Part shown: positions 43,722 through 51,036 of the stretch, one piece after another
Layout: each line of letters opens with the position of its first letter
Numbering within the stretch: position 1 is the stretch's first letter
Source of the DNA: Bacillus sp. Marseille-P3661
GTDB lineage: Bacteria; Bacillota; Bacilli; Bacillales; Bacillaceae_J
NCBI RefSeq assembly: GCF_900240995.1
Contig: NZ_LT965956.1
Span: forward strand, 310,001 to 374,000
Direction of reading: 5' to 3'
Length of the DNA: 64,000 nt
Notes under the pieces: generated by a model
Database searches by the model: none
The model's input: the letters and a program-made list of their open reading frames with translations, nothing else
Told to the model about the DNA's origin: nothing
Program-made: the position numbers and the translations under genes

Positions 43722-44909
43722 CTATTTTTTAAAGAAGAGTATACTTCTTTTCTTTTTGTCTTTTTCTGTTACTCCTAACTCATCTGGTTTTGTCTGCAGC
43801 AATTGCTCTATCGTTTTCATCATTGCTTTGGCAACTGGTGTCCTTGGGGCAGATAGCACAAATGGTTCCCCTTTGTTAATAGAAGAGATAACAGTTCTGT
43901 AATCACTCGGAATTCTCCAATGTATCTTCATTCCTAACACATTCTCAATTAATTCCATCGTCATACCTTCCATTTCAGAGTCACGATTTAACACAATACT
44001 AATTTTTTCTTTAAGTCCCAATAAGTTAAGCGTATCAATGGCAAGCTTTCCATTTTTTAAGGCTGGTAAATCTAATGACGCGATCAGCAATATATGATCC
44101 GAATGTTCAAGTGCCACTAAGCTTGTATCAACAAAGGCTGGAGGTGTATCAATTACAATCGCATCATATTGGAGTTTCATTGTCTCAATCAAATAGGCAA
44201 TATGCTCGCCCGTGATTAGCTCAGCAAATTCTGGTAATGTTGGCGCCGCTAGTATATCAATCCCCATCTTAGTTTTAACCAAATAATCATCGATTGATTT
44301 GTCGCCATTTTCATATGATTGTTTCACCCAATCGTAAATTGTTTTACTTGGCTGTTCATCAAACAATAAAGAAATATCACCAAACTGCAAATCTAAGTCA
44401 ATTACTGCGACATTTAAATTATGTTTATTTAATGCAACAGCTGTATTAACTGAGATCGTTGTTTTACCTACACCGCCTTTTGTGCTACAGACTGTAATAA
44501 CCTTTGCTGCTTTTTGCCTTTTAAAAGTTTGATCTGTTTCTTGTTTAAGACTGATAACTTGTTCAGCCTTTTTGAAAGATTCCACAAGCTCTGTTTCATC
44601 TGTATCAATATCAACTACATCGACAGCGCCAGAAAACATTGCTTTTTTATAATCAATATCAGCTTTGTTTAAAAGTAAAAGTACAGCAGTTAAAGGATAA
44701 ACGCGTGTAATGCTTTGGCAAATCTCATAAGGATCGCTAAGTGTATTCGGACCAAGAATAACGACTGTTCCTTTTGAATTTTCAAGATCTTGTTTCAGAT
44801 CAGAAAAGATCTCATAGATTTTGTTCATTTTACCTAACTCGTCAAGCAGCATTTTTACAGCTGATGAATACATGCGTTTCTCGGAAAGTATATAATAATT
44901 CATTCTCAT
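43722..44909 (-). CDS. cpaE: Tad pilus localisation ATPase CpaE/TadZ
   Basis: 395 residues. An N-terminal receiver-like (ARO) domain with GTVVILGPNTLSDPYEIC lacks the phosphorylatable Asp pattern. A MinD/ParA ATPase follows, with deviant Walker A CSTKGGVGKTTISVNTA and DLDLQFGDISLLF. CpaE/TadZ proteins place the Tad machine in the cell. ATG 44909 follows AAAGGA at 10 nt. A very long perfect hairpin (44932-44996) separates it from cpaB, so expression may be uncoupled from the upstream genes. Confidence 0.93.
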   Translation of the reverse strand: MRMNYYILSEKRMYSSAVKMLLDELGKMNKIYEIFSDLKQDLENSKGTVVILGPNTLSDPYEICQSITRVYPLTAVLLLLNKADIDYKKAMFSGAVDVVDIDTDETELVESFKKAEQVISLKQETDQTFKRQKAAKVITVCSTKGGVGKTTISVNTAVALNKHNLNVAVIDLDLQFGDISLLFDEQPSKTIYDWVKQSYENGDKSIDDYLVKTKMGIDILAAPTLPEFAELITGEHIAYLIETMKLQYDAIVIDTPPAFVDTSLVALEHSDHILLIASLDLPALKNGKLAIDTLNLLGLKEKISIVLNRDSEMEGMTMELIENVLGMKIHWRIPSDYRTVISSINKGEPFVLSAPRTPVAKAMMKTIEQLLQTKPDELGVTEKDKKKRSILFFKK

Positions 44910-44931
44910 TCGGCATCGTTCCTTTTATCCT

Positions 44932-44996
44932 AACGGAACCGTCCATATGGTGATCACTTAAGTTTATTAAGTAAGCTTCATATGGACGGTTCCGTT
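44932..44996. other. Long perfect inverted repeat between cpaB and cpaE
   Basis: AACGGAACCGTCCATATG and its exact complement CATATGGACGGTTCCGTT (18 bp) enclose a further partial stem (ACTTAA/TTAAGT). In the plus direction it ends in TTGTTTTAT; in the direction of the operon it is followed by AGGATAAAAGG. It is a strong mRNA-processing or attenuation point inside the Tad operon. Confidence 0.8.
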
Positions 44997-45017
44997 GTTT
45001 TATAACTTTGTATTTCA

Positions 45018-45512
45018 TTACTCTTTAGTTCCTTTTAACATTAAGATAACTGTTCCAACATCCTTAGCGTGTGCTAGGGATACACCCTCTGTTGGATTAA
45101 CTTCAACTGTAATCATTTGATAGGGCTCTTGATTTTCTCCTTCAGAAGATACTAATGTTTTACCAACAGCTAGCACTTTTATATTCTCTAATAAAATCTC
45201 GGAGCTTTTCTGATCGCCTGTCGGTGAAGGAAGAATAGCAATAATATCTACAATAGAACCTGGTCTAACAAAACCCGATACACTTTGAACTTCATCTACT
45301 GCTATTGATATAGCTCTTTTTCCATTTGCAATTTCAAGTGTAGGGTTCGTTGGTAAAACGTTTTCCTCTTCCAGGGTATCCTCTTCAGGATCTGGTGATT
45401 TTGCCATAACCGTTTGAGTAGTATTCCCTGTATTTGTAGTAACTATATAAAATATAGCTGACATTGTTAGGCCAAAAAGAATGGCTAACAACCAGATTTT
45501 TTTTGTATTCAT
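45018..45512 (-). CDS. cpaB: Tad pilus assembly protein CpaB/RcpC
   Basis: 164 residues: an N-terminal membrane anchor (KKIWLLAILFGLTMSAIFY), an acidic linker (PDPEEDTLEEE), and the C-terminal CpaB core with RAISIAVDEVQSVSGFVRPG, SIVDIIAIL and AVGKTLV. It is shorter than proteobacterial RcpC (about 270) because the SAF half is mostly missing, usual for Firmicutes. ATG 45512 has GGGTG six nt upstream and is preferred over the GTG at 45521. In monoderm cells, without an outer-membrane secretin, it probably works in the wall zone. Confidence 0.87.
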   Translation of the reverse strand: MNTKKIWLLAILFGLTMSAIFYIVTTNTGNTTQTVMAKSPDPEEDTLEEENVLPTNPTLEIANGKRAISIAVDEVQSVSGFVRPGSIVDIIAILPSPTGDQKSSEILLENIKVLAVGKTLVSSEGENQEPYQMITVEVNPTEGVSLAHAKDVGTVILMLKGTKE

Positions 45513-45524
45513 AATAATCACCCA

Positions 45525-46436
45525 CTATTGTGTAAGTTTAAAACTATATGTTCCAAAATTCGCTTGTGTAGAAGAAGACTGTCCTGCATGAGTTTCATTT
45601 ATGAATCGGCCTGTAACAACAGCACCTGTACTAGTAGATGACACACTTTCTAAAAAGAACGTCGCAAAACCAACGACTTTAACCTGTTTAATCTGATTTT
45701 GATCAATCTGAATTGACTCGAAAATCGGAACAAGTACGATTCTCGAACAATCATTTGTGTAATTTAAATAAGTGGAGTTGGGACATAAAGAGATACGATG
45801 CTCAATCGCACGCTTTGTTGGACCTGCTAATTGTCCTGTTTGAGTATTTAAAATTGTTCCAACTTTCAAATCAAATTCATAACCATATTTTAAATCTGTT
45901 TCATAGTCTTTTGCTCCGGGACCGGTTAAGGCGATTGCACCAAAGTTTCCAGTTGCAGAATCACTAACTTTTAGCGTTTGTAGTGACCCAAAAGACAAAT
46001 CTGAGCTTGGTTGCACACCTAATGGTATAGCTCCTTTGCCAGCTGATAGCGGTTGGAGTTCAACACGCGCATTTGCCTGCACTATTGGCTCGTTAATTCC
46101 TAATGCTTTGGCAAAGTAGAATGTTGCTTTTTTACTGACTATAACCTCTAGCATGGTATAGCTTTGATTTGTCGTCATTGTAAAATTTGTCAAATCTCCA
46201 CCGTTTAAGTGGATTGCATTTTGAACCTCTTGTTCTGCTTGTGAATAATAATTTGGAAGCTCTTGTGCACCTGCTAATGCAGCAGCATCTGCTATTTTCT
46301 GGAGTCTATTTTTTTCAAGATAAATGGAGCCCATATCCATCACTAACGCAAGGAAACCAACAAATATGGACATCATGAGTGCGACCAAGACAATGACAGC
46401 ACCTTCTTGTTGTTTTAAGAAAGGTTTCATTTTCAT
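45525..46436 (-). CDS. tadG: Tad minor-pilin-like protein TadG
   Basis: 303 residues with an N-terminal hydrophobic segment (GAVIVLVALMMSIFVGFLAL) flanked by MDMGSIYLEKNRLQKIADAA and an AGAQEL motif, characteristic of TadG/TadE-like (DUF2134/Tad) proteins. The rest is an extracytoplasmic domain with few cysteines (LCPNSTYLNYTNDC). Start ATG 46436 overlaps the end of tadE. No von Willebrand factor A domain is seen, so it is the short TadG type. Likely a minor pilin or tip component. Confidence 0.87.
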   Translation of the reverse strand: MKMKPFLKQQEGAVIVLVALMMSIFVGFLALVMDMGSIYLEKNRLQKIADAAALAGAQELPNYYSQAEQEVQNAIHLNGGDLTNFTMTTNQSYTMLEVIVSKKATFYFAKALGINEPIVQANARVELQPLSAGKGAIPLGVQPSSDLSFGSLQTLKVSDSATGNFGAIALTGPGAKDYETDLKYGYEFDLKVGTILNTQTGQLAGPTKRAIEHRISLCPNSTYLNYTNDCSRIVLVPIFESIQIDQNQIKQVKVVGFATFFLESVSSTSTGAVVTGRFINETHAGQSSSTQANFGTYSFKLTQ

Positions 46437-46816
46437 TCCACCCTCATGACAGTTTTTGTGCTAACCAATAAAGGGTTTGGCAGAAATTCTTTGAATAATG
46501 GAATCGAGAAAGTTATTGGATATGTCATATTTATCGTGACATAGGATCCACTCTTTCGGTTACTTGCCGAAGGTGTTGCAGAAATAGTAATATCATTAGC
46601 CTCAAGCGATGGTGCGGACTCTTTTGCTCGTTGTACAACTTCGGTATCTAGTGCACCTAAGCTAGCGATTCGACCTGCTTCCCGACCTGCATGCTCTAGC
46701 GTTAGATATGCATGAAAAATACGTCCGAAATCAACAATACCGAAAACTAAAAACAATAAAATAATTAAACTTAAAGCCAATTCAACGGTAGCTTGTCCTT
46801 TTTGTGATTTAATCAA
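46433..46816 (-). CDS. tadE: Tad minor pseudopilin TadE
   Basis: 127 residues with the pseudopilin-like N-terminus KGQATVELALSLIILLFLVF (Glu at the expected position of the TadV cleavage motif), followed by DFGRIFHAYLTLEHAGREAG. It uses a TTG start at 46816 that overlaps the tadV stop (TTGA); GGGAGTGAG lies upstream. It is overlapped by tadG at its end. Processed by TadV and required for pilus assembly in characterised systems. Confidence 0.92.
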   Translation of the reverse strand: MIKSQKGQATVELALSLIILLFLVFGIVDFGRIFHAYLTLEHAGREAGRIASLGALDTEVVQRAKESAPSLEANDITISATPSASNRKSGSYVTINMTYPITFSIPLFKEFLPNPLLVSTKTVMRVE

Positions 46817-47304
46817 AGTAGACTCACTCCCGTATAGCCTACTGTTCCTAAAACAATCGCAACTCCATATGGAAAAGCGTGATGCAATTCATTTTTACTT
46901 AGGCCATTTAATGTTCTTAATTGTGCTGAAAAGAAAATTCGTTTTAAAGAGGATAACAATTCTCGCTGTTTAAGTAAGATTATTAATGCTATAATACCGC
47001 CAATTATGGCTATATAGATAAAGGATCCAATCACAAATGCTGTACCTTTTAAAGCTCCAATTGCCATTAAAAGTTTTACATCGCCAGCAGCCATACCCCC
47101 TAACGCATAAGGAATAATTAATAATGCAAATCCAGTTAATAATCCTAATGAACTGAATACAAACCCATCCCAACCTGCTGTTAGGGTGTGTAACACAATT
47201 CCTAGCAGCATTGCTGGAAAAGTGACGATATTTAATATTTTTCGTTTCTTAATATCCGTAAAAAAAGATATAAGTAATGCTATAAGTAAGATGACGTATG
47301 TCAT
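46813..47304 (-). CDS. tadV: Prepilin peptidase TadV/CpaA
   Basis: 163 residues, four to five membrane helices. The aspartyl protease motifs of type IV prepilin peptidases are FFTDIKKRKILN (first Asp) and GGMAAGDVKLLMAIGAL (GxGD second Asp). The N-terminal methylase domain is absent, as in CpaA/TadV. ATG 47304 follows GCGAGGTG. It comes after the partial terminator that follows the second pilin gene. Confidence 0.93.
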   Translation of the reverse strand: MTYVILLIALLISFFTDIKKRKILNIVTFPAMLLGIVLHTLTAGWDGFVFSSLGLLTGFALLIIPYALGGMAAGDVKLLMAIGALKGTAFVIGSFIYIAIIGGIIALIILLKQRELLSSLKRIFFSAQLRTLNGLSKNELHHAFPYGVAIVLGTVGYTGVSLL

Positions 47305-47334
47305 TCTTAAACACCTCGCAAGTAAATCTTCAAT

Positions 47335-47389
47335 TTAAAGAAAACCCCAACTTTGACAATTCATTGGAATGAAAAAGTAGGGGTTTTCT
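47335..47389 (-). terminator. Terminator between flp1 and tadV
   Basis: AGAAAACCCC ... GGGGTTTTCT stem, T-rich end on the minus strand. Readthrough would set a high pilin to low assembly-protein ratio. Confidence 0.75.
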
Positions 47390-47402
47390 AAAGGATTTGT
47401 TT

Positions 47403-47591
47403 TTAAGAACCAGACGGTGTAGTTGTACCTGTAATTTTGCTAGTAATTTCACCAAACTTTTTACTGATTTCTCCACCCATTGTTGTCATTGCTATAACAG
47501 CTGCTAAAGCGATTAATCCTAGAATTAATCCGTACTCTGTCATACCTTGTCCTTCTTCTTCTTTAAAAAACTTTTTTATTGAATTTATCAT
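47403..47591 (-). CDS. flp1: Flp-type major pilin (copy 1)
   Basis: 62 residues. The leader ends KKFFKEEEGQG and the processed pilin starts MTEYGLILGLIALAAVIA: the G/xxxxEY signature and hydrophobic helix of Flp pilins. A short Thr/Ser/Gly tail follows. ATG 47591 gives the same length as copy 2 and keeps AAAAGGA 11 nt upstream; an ATG at 47603 overlaps the ribosome site. It is directly controlled by the c-di-GMP riboswitch at 47664-47762 and its terminator. Confidence 0.95.
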   Translation of the reverse strand: MINSIKKFFKEEEGQGMTEYGLILGLIALAAVIAMTTMGGEISKKFGEITSKITGTTTPSGS

Positions 47592-47623
47592 TTGTGAGTT
47601 CATCCTTTTCGATTTTTTTGCAT

Positions 47624-47652
47624 AAAAAAATACTATTCGCCGAAGAATAGTA
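47624..47652 (-). terminator. Riboswitch-linked intrinsic terminator 1
   Basis: TACTATTC-TTCGGC-GAATAGTA followed by T7 on the minus strand, between the aptamer and flp1. The preceding CCGAAAATAGT can pair with ACTATTCTTCGG of the terminator, an antiterminator pairing. Confidence 0.85.
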
Positions 47653-47663
47653 GGTAGTCCTCA

Positions 47664-47762
47664 CTATTTTCGGTAACTGGCTGGCATATCGTTTTTTAGT
47701 GTTGACGATTTAGCCCCTTTAGTTTTGCGTCCCGCAATTTCCCACGGTTTGCCTTTATCTCT
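47664..47762 (-). ncRNA. Cyclic di-GMP-I (GEMM-I) riboswitch aptamer 1
   Basis: On the minus strand it reads GGCAAACC, stem CCGTGG-GAAA-TTGCGG, GGGACGCAAA, then GGGGCTAAA, a second stem ATCGT ... ACGAT, GCCAGCCAGTTACCG. These are the conserved GEMM-I blocks, including the GNRA tetraloop and its receptor. It is followed by a terminator and the flp1 start. Ligand binding should change terminator formation; whether it turns expression on or off cannot be told by eye. Confidence 0.92.
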
Positions 47763-47802
47763 TTTTTATATGAATAATTCTTTAATGAATGTAAGTTGTT
47801 GT

Positions 47803-47991
47803 TTATGATCCAGACGTTGTAGTTGCACCTGTTATTTTGCTCGTAATTTCCTCGAACTTTTTACTAATTTCTCCACCCATTGTTGTCATTGCTATAACAG
47901 CTGCTAATGCGATTAATCCTAGAATTAATCCGTACTCCGTCATACCTTGACCTTCTTCTTCTTTAAAAAACTTTTTAATTTGGTTCATCAT
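47803..47991 (-). CDS. flp2: Flp-type major pilin (copy 2)
   Basis: 62 residues, differing from copy 1 at only a handful of positions. Same processing site (KKFFKEEEGQG before MTEYGLILG) and hydrophobic helix. ATG 47991 follows AAGGGTGG. It is the first gene of the Tad locus, with its own c-di-GMP riboswitch and terminator. The duplicated unit is aptamer-terminator-pilin, not just the pilin gene, so both copies stay under the same second-messenger control. Confidence 0.95.
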   Translation of the reverse strand: MMNQIKKFFKEEEGQGMTEYGLILGLIALAAVIAMTTMGGEISKKFEEITSKITGATTTSGS

Positions 47992-48033
47992 TATATGTGA
48001 CCACCCTTCAGAATATTGAGATATTTTTTGTAT

Positions 48034-48062
48034 AAAAAAATACTATCCCCCGAAGAATAGTA
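48034..48062 (-). terminator. Riboswitch-linked intrinsic terminator 2
   Basis: TACTATTC-TTCGGG-GGATAGTA (one G-T pair) followed by T7 on the minus strand, before flp2. It can compete with CCGAAAATAGT just after the aptamer. Confidence 0.85.
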
Positions 48063-48077
48063 GTATCTAGCGATCAC

Positions 48078-48173
48078 TATTTTCGGCAACTGGCTGGCAT
48101 ATCGTTTTTAGTGTGACGATTTAGCCCCTTTAGTTTTGCGTCCCGTGATTTCCCACGGTTTGCCCTTATCACG
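48078..48173 (-). ncRNA. Cyclic di-GMP-I (GEMM-I) riboswitch aptamer 2
   Basis: Same blocks as aptamer 1: GGGCAAACC, CCGTGG-GAAA-TCACGG, GGGACGCAAA, GGGGCTAAA, ATCGT...ACGAT, GCCAGCCAGTTGCCG. Relative to copy 1 the first stem shows changes that keep or improve pairing (G-T to Watson-Crick), so structure is under selection. It governs flp2 and, by readthrough, the rest of the Tad locus. Confidence 0.93.
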
Positions 48174-48180
48174 TTGTATT

Positions 48181-48216
48181 ACAAACAACCGATTGCTTGT
48201 TGTCGCTGTTGTTTGT
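48181..48216 (-). other. Leader hairpin just upstream of aptamer 2
   Basis: ACAAACAAC-(18 nt)-GTTGTTTGT gives a perfect 9-bp stem at the predicted 5' end of the pilin transcript. It is absent before aptamer 1. It may protect the 5' end or affect aptamer folding. Confidence 0.6.
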
Positions 48217-48222
48217 AAATGA

Positions 48223-48252
48223 ATAATAGCATCTCTAAACTAAAAGCGACAA
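48223..48252 (-). promoter_or_regulatory. Predicted sigma-A promoter of the Tad locus
   Basis: TTGTCG - 18 nt - TATTAT, with TG before the -10 box (TGCTATTAT), on the minus strand. It places the start near 48216, at the leader hairpin. Confidence 0.55.
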
Positions 48253-48401
48253 TGACAAAATTATTCATTTTATAGTTAATTATGGTATAAAATATTTAAG
48301 ATTTCTTATAAAATCTTTACTTCTACATAAATAATGTCTATTAATCCAACATTTATACTTTTAGTTAATCATTATGCTTATAAAGCAAAGGTCGTGTTTT
48401 A

Positions 48402-48740
48402 GTGAGGTTAATTGAAACAAAAAGAGTGCATGAAATTCCTATAAAAATCATTAAATACACTAGCTTTTTTAAACGATTTAGAGGATTAATGTTTCGGCTT
48501 AAACCGATTGTTAATGAAGGAATTCTAATAGAGCCATGTAATTCGATTCACATGTTTTTTATGTTTTTTCCTATTGATGTCGTTTTTTTGAACAAGAACA
48601 ATCAAATTGTTTATGCAAAAGAAAATGTTAAGCCTTGGACCGTTATCTTTCCGATAAAAAACGCTAAATCAGTATTAGAATTACCTGTAGGTTCGATATC
48701 GAGGTATCATATCAAGGCTGGTAGTTCGATAAATATATGA
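48402..48740 (+). CDS. DUF192-family small protein
   Basis: 112 residues matching the DUF192 pattern: CNSIHMFFMFFPIDVVFLNK, KPWTVIFP and SVLELPVGSI. There is no signal peptide, although many relatives are secreted. GTG 48402 follows AAAGGTC at 8 nt. Divergent from the pilin genes; DUF192 genes are often found near tad loci but their function is unknown. Its transcript runs into the palindromic array, whose first unit has an extended 15-bp stem and a T-run and probably serves as its terminator. Confidence 0.85.
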   Translation: MRLIETKRVHEIPIKIIKYTSFFKRFRGLMFRLKPIVNEGILIEPCNSIHMFFMFFPIDVVFLNKNNQIVYAKENVKPWTVIFPIKNAKSVLELPVGSISRYHIKAGSSINI

Positions 48741-48755
48741 AAATACATTGTTGGT

Positions 48756-49455
48756 GAATCCTCTTCATCAACCTGATGAAGAGGATTCACTTGGTATTTT
48801 TTACGCGGTTTCCTCTTCATTGGCTTGATGAAGAGGATTCACTTGCTATTTTTAATGCGGTTTTCTCTTCATCGGCTTGATGAAGAGGTTTCACTTGGTA
48901 TTTTTAATACAGATTCCTCTTCATCGGCTTGATGAAGAGGATTCACTTGGTATTTTTTACGCGGATTCCTCTTCATCGACCTGATGAAGAGGATTCACTT
49001 GGTATTTTTAATACAGTTTCCTCTTCATCGGCTTGATGAAGAGGAATCACTTGGTATTTTTTACGCGGTTTCCTCTTCATCGGCCTGATGAAGAGGAATC
49101 ACTTGGTATTTTTAATACAGTTTCCTCTTCATCGGCTTGATGAAGAGGAATCACTTGGTATTTTTTACGAAGTATCCTCTTCATCGACCTGATGAAGAGG
49201 AATCACTTGGTATTTTTTACGCGGTTTCCTCTTCATCGGCCTGATGAAAAGGAATCACTTGGTATTTTTTACGCGGTTTCCTCTTCATCGGCTTGATGAA
49301 GAGGATTCACTTGCTATTTTTAATGCGGTTTTCTCTTCATCGGCTTGATGAAGAGGTTTCACTTGGTATTTTTAATACAGTTTCCTCTTCATTGGCCTGA
49401 TGAAAAGGAATCACTTGGTATTTTTTACGCGGATTCCTCTTCATCGGCCTTATGA
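48756..49455. repeat. 52-bp tandem palindromic array (14 units)
   Basis: Units begin at 48760 and recur every 52 bp exactly up to 49436 (last unit incomplete). Each has a dyad CCTCTTCATC-GGCTT-GATGAAGAGG (10-bp stem), then a spacer such as ATTCACTTGGTATTTTTTACGC. Four spacer variants exist. The variant order of units 2-4 recurs at units 11-13, showing block duplication. Unit 1 has a 15-bp stem with GAATC/GATTC added. No indels and no open frame (52 is not divisible by 3). Function unknown. Confidence 0.95.
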
Positions 49456-49485
49456 AATTGTCATTCTCATCCATGTATTTAACAA

Positions 49486-49539
49486 TAAAAAAAACTATAC
49501 GCTGATAGACAGCTTTTGCTGTCTATCAGCGTATAGTTT
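49486..49539 (-). terminator. Very strong intrinsic terminator of Rieske oxygenase copy 2
   Basis: ACTATACGCTGATAGACAGC and its exact complement with a TTTT loop (20-bp perfect stem), followed on the minus strand by T8ATTG. It separates the Rieske gene from the repeat array. Confidence 0.95.
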
Positions 49540-49562
49540 GACCGTTTGCTTACAAAACCTTT

Positions 49563-50813
49563 TTATTTAACTCCCATACTATAAAAGTCAATTAAATCCT
49601 CAACATTTGGAGCGAATCGAGTTTGGAATCGTTTAGTAGTGACATCAAATCCATCGCTATAATGATGTTTTTGTTTCTCTAAAGGCAATTCAATAAACTG
49701 ATTTTTTTCTGGATCTCGAATCACACCAATCGGATCTTCACCACGTTCAACTTTTGCAATTTCTTCTTTTATCATTTGACGATACATAATAATGCCTTTA
49801 TCTGTTGTTCCAAGACGCTCATCAGTGCGGTCTGCTATTGCCCCCTGCGTAATCCAACACATAATATCTTGACCGTCAATATAATCAACTATATACTCAC
49901 CATTTTCATTTTTATATGGAACCTCATAAAATGGAATTTCTTTTAAAGACTCAGGAATCTCAACAGATGGATGCTGAGCATATGCTTGATACCAAACATG
50001 CCATGTTGTTTCATCATCTACGGGCACACGCATTTGAAACGCATAGCTGCCTTCACCGGCTGTTCCTCCAACAGCTAAAATGTATGGGAATACAATTGGA
50101 TGCCCTACTTTCCAATCATCACTTTCCTCAGACTGTCCTTCAAATAAGCGGCGTTTTATAATACCATACTCAAATCGATCAAATGCTATTTTTTTATGAT
50201 GGCGCACAAATGCATTTTCATCCACTTCTCCCTTTTGTTCTTTTACAAACTGAGCATAATGGCCGTGTAGCCATTCGGTATGGGCTGGGTCTAATGAATT
50301 TTCCATGACTTGAAGGAAATTTACCGGTAAGGTTGCATGGCCAATGCTACGGATAGCGTTTTCTACTGCAAAACCATCTATACGTGGTAGAAGTGGAGCC
50401 GGTTTAGGTCCTAAATAGGCAAAGAACAACCCTCCCATCTCTTGCACTTCATACGCTTTTATTTTAATCCGATCCTTAAATGTACTTGTTTCAGGTTCGT
50501 TTGGTTGATCAGTACAGTTGCCCTTACTGTTAAAACACCAGCCATGATACTGGCAGCGAAGTCCTTCTTCAGCAGGCATACCGTAAGCCATAGAAACACC
50601 CCGATGCGGACAACGTTCCTGAATTAATCCAATATTACCTGAACGATCTTTATAGAGTACTAAATCCTCTCCCAATAAGCGTACTTTTTTTGTAAATTTG
50701 TCTTTTAATTCAGAAACTGCTGCTATTGGAAACCAATAACGTCGGAGTAAATTACCCATTGGCGTTCCTGGACCTACCTGTGTAACTGTTTTGTTTTGCT
50801 CAGCACTCATCAT
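49563..50813 (-). CDS. Rieske [2Fe-2S] aromatic ring-hydroxylating oxygenase, phthalate 4,5-dioxygenase-like (copy 2)
   Basis: 416 residues. Rieske ligands in CPHRGVSMAYGM and CQYHGWCF; mononuclear iron site in MENSLDPAHTEWLHGHY. N-terminus PGTPMGNLLRRYWFPIAAV is typical of this oxygenase group. ATG 50813 follows AAAGGGAGG. It is a single gene with its own promoter (50906-50934) and two tandem operators overlapping the start region, so its control differs from that of copy 1. The Rieske ferredoxin at 53704 could serve as electron donor; no reductase is in the window. The substrate is not determinable. Confidence 0.92.
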   Translation of the reverse strand: MMSAEQNKTVTQVGPGTPMGNLLRRYWFPIAAVSELKDKFTKKVRLLGEDLVLYKDRSGNIGLIQERCPHRGVSMAYGMPAEEGLRCQYHGWCFNSKGNCTDQPNEPETSTFKDRIKIKAYEVQEMGGLFFAYLGPKPAPLLPRIDGFAVENAIRSIGHATLPVNFLQVMENSLDPAHTEWLHGHYAQFVKEQKGEVDENAFVRHHKKIAFDRFEYGIIKRRLFEGQSEESDDWKVGHPIVFPYILAVGGTAGEGSYAFQMRVPVDDETTWHVWYQAYAQHPSVEIPESLKEIPFYEVPYKNENGEYIVDYIDGQDIMCWITQGAIADRTDERLGTTDKGIIMYRQMIKEEIAKVERGEDPIGVIRDPEKNQFIELPLEKQKHHYSDGFDVTTKRFQTRFAPNVEDLIDFYSMGVK

Positions 50814-50859
50814 AATAAATTCCTCCCTTTTAACAATTAAAACTTTGCCCCATTATTTT

Positions 50860-50895
50860 GTTTCGTATTACGAAACATGTTTTGTATTATGAAAT
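50860..50895. promoter_or_regulatory. Tandem operator pair for Rieske oxygenase copy 2
   Basis: GTTTCGTATTACGAAAC (perfect dyad) at 50860-50876 and GTTTTGTATTATGAAAT at 50879-50895 are two 17-bp sites 19 bp apart, directly downstream of the -10 box. Spacing resembles IclR sites, but the half-site (TTTCGTA) differs from that of the first island. Confidence 0.7.
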
Positions 50896-50905
50896 TTATA
50901 AAAAT

Positions 50906-50934
50906 AATATATCATGTTTTCCATATTTTTTCAA
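50906..50934 (-). promoter_or_regulatory. Predicted sigma-A promoter of Rieske oxygenase copy 2
   Basis: TTGAAA - 17 nt - TATATT on the minus strand, a near-consensus promoter. The tandem operators begin about 10 nt downstream, a layout for repression. Confidence 0.7.
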
Positions 50935-51036
50935 TTAAAAAAACTAAAATTTCTGAATTTTATATTCACACTTCTTTATATTGAAATGAAATGGACATGA
51001 AAAATAATCAACTGTTTAGGTTGTTATTTAGGAACA

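Noticed and set aside
48756-49455. CRISPR array
   Set aside because: The intervening stretches are near-identical rather than unique, units are palindromes at a fixed 52-bp period, and no cas genes are nearby.
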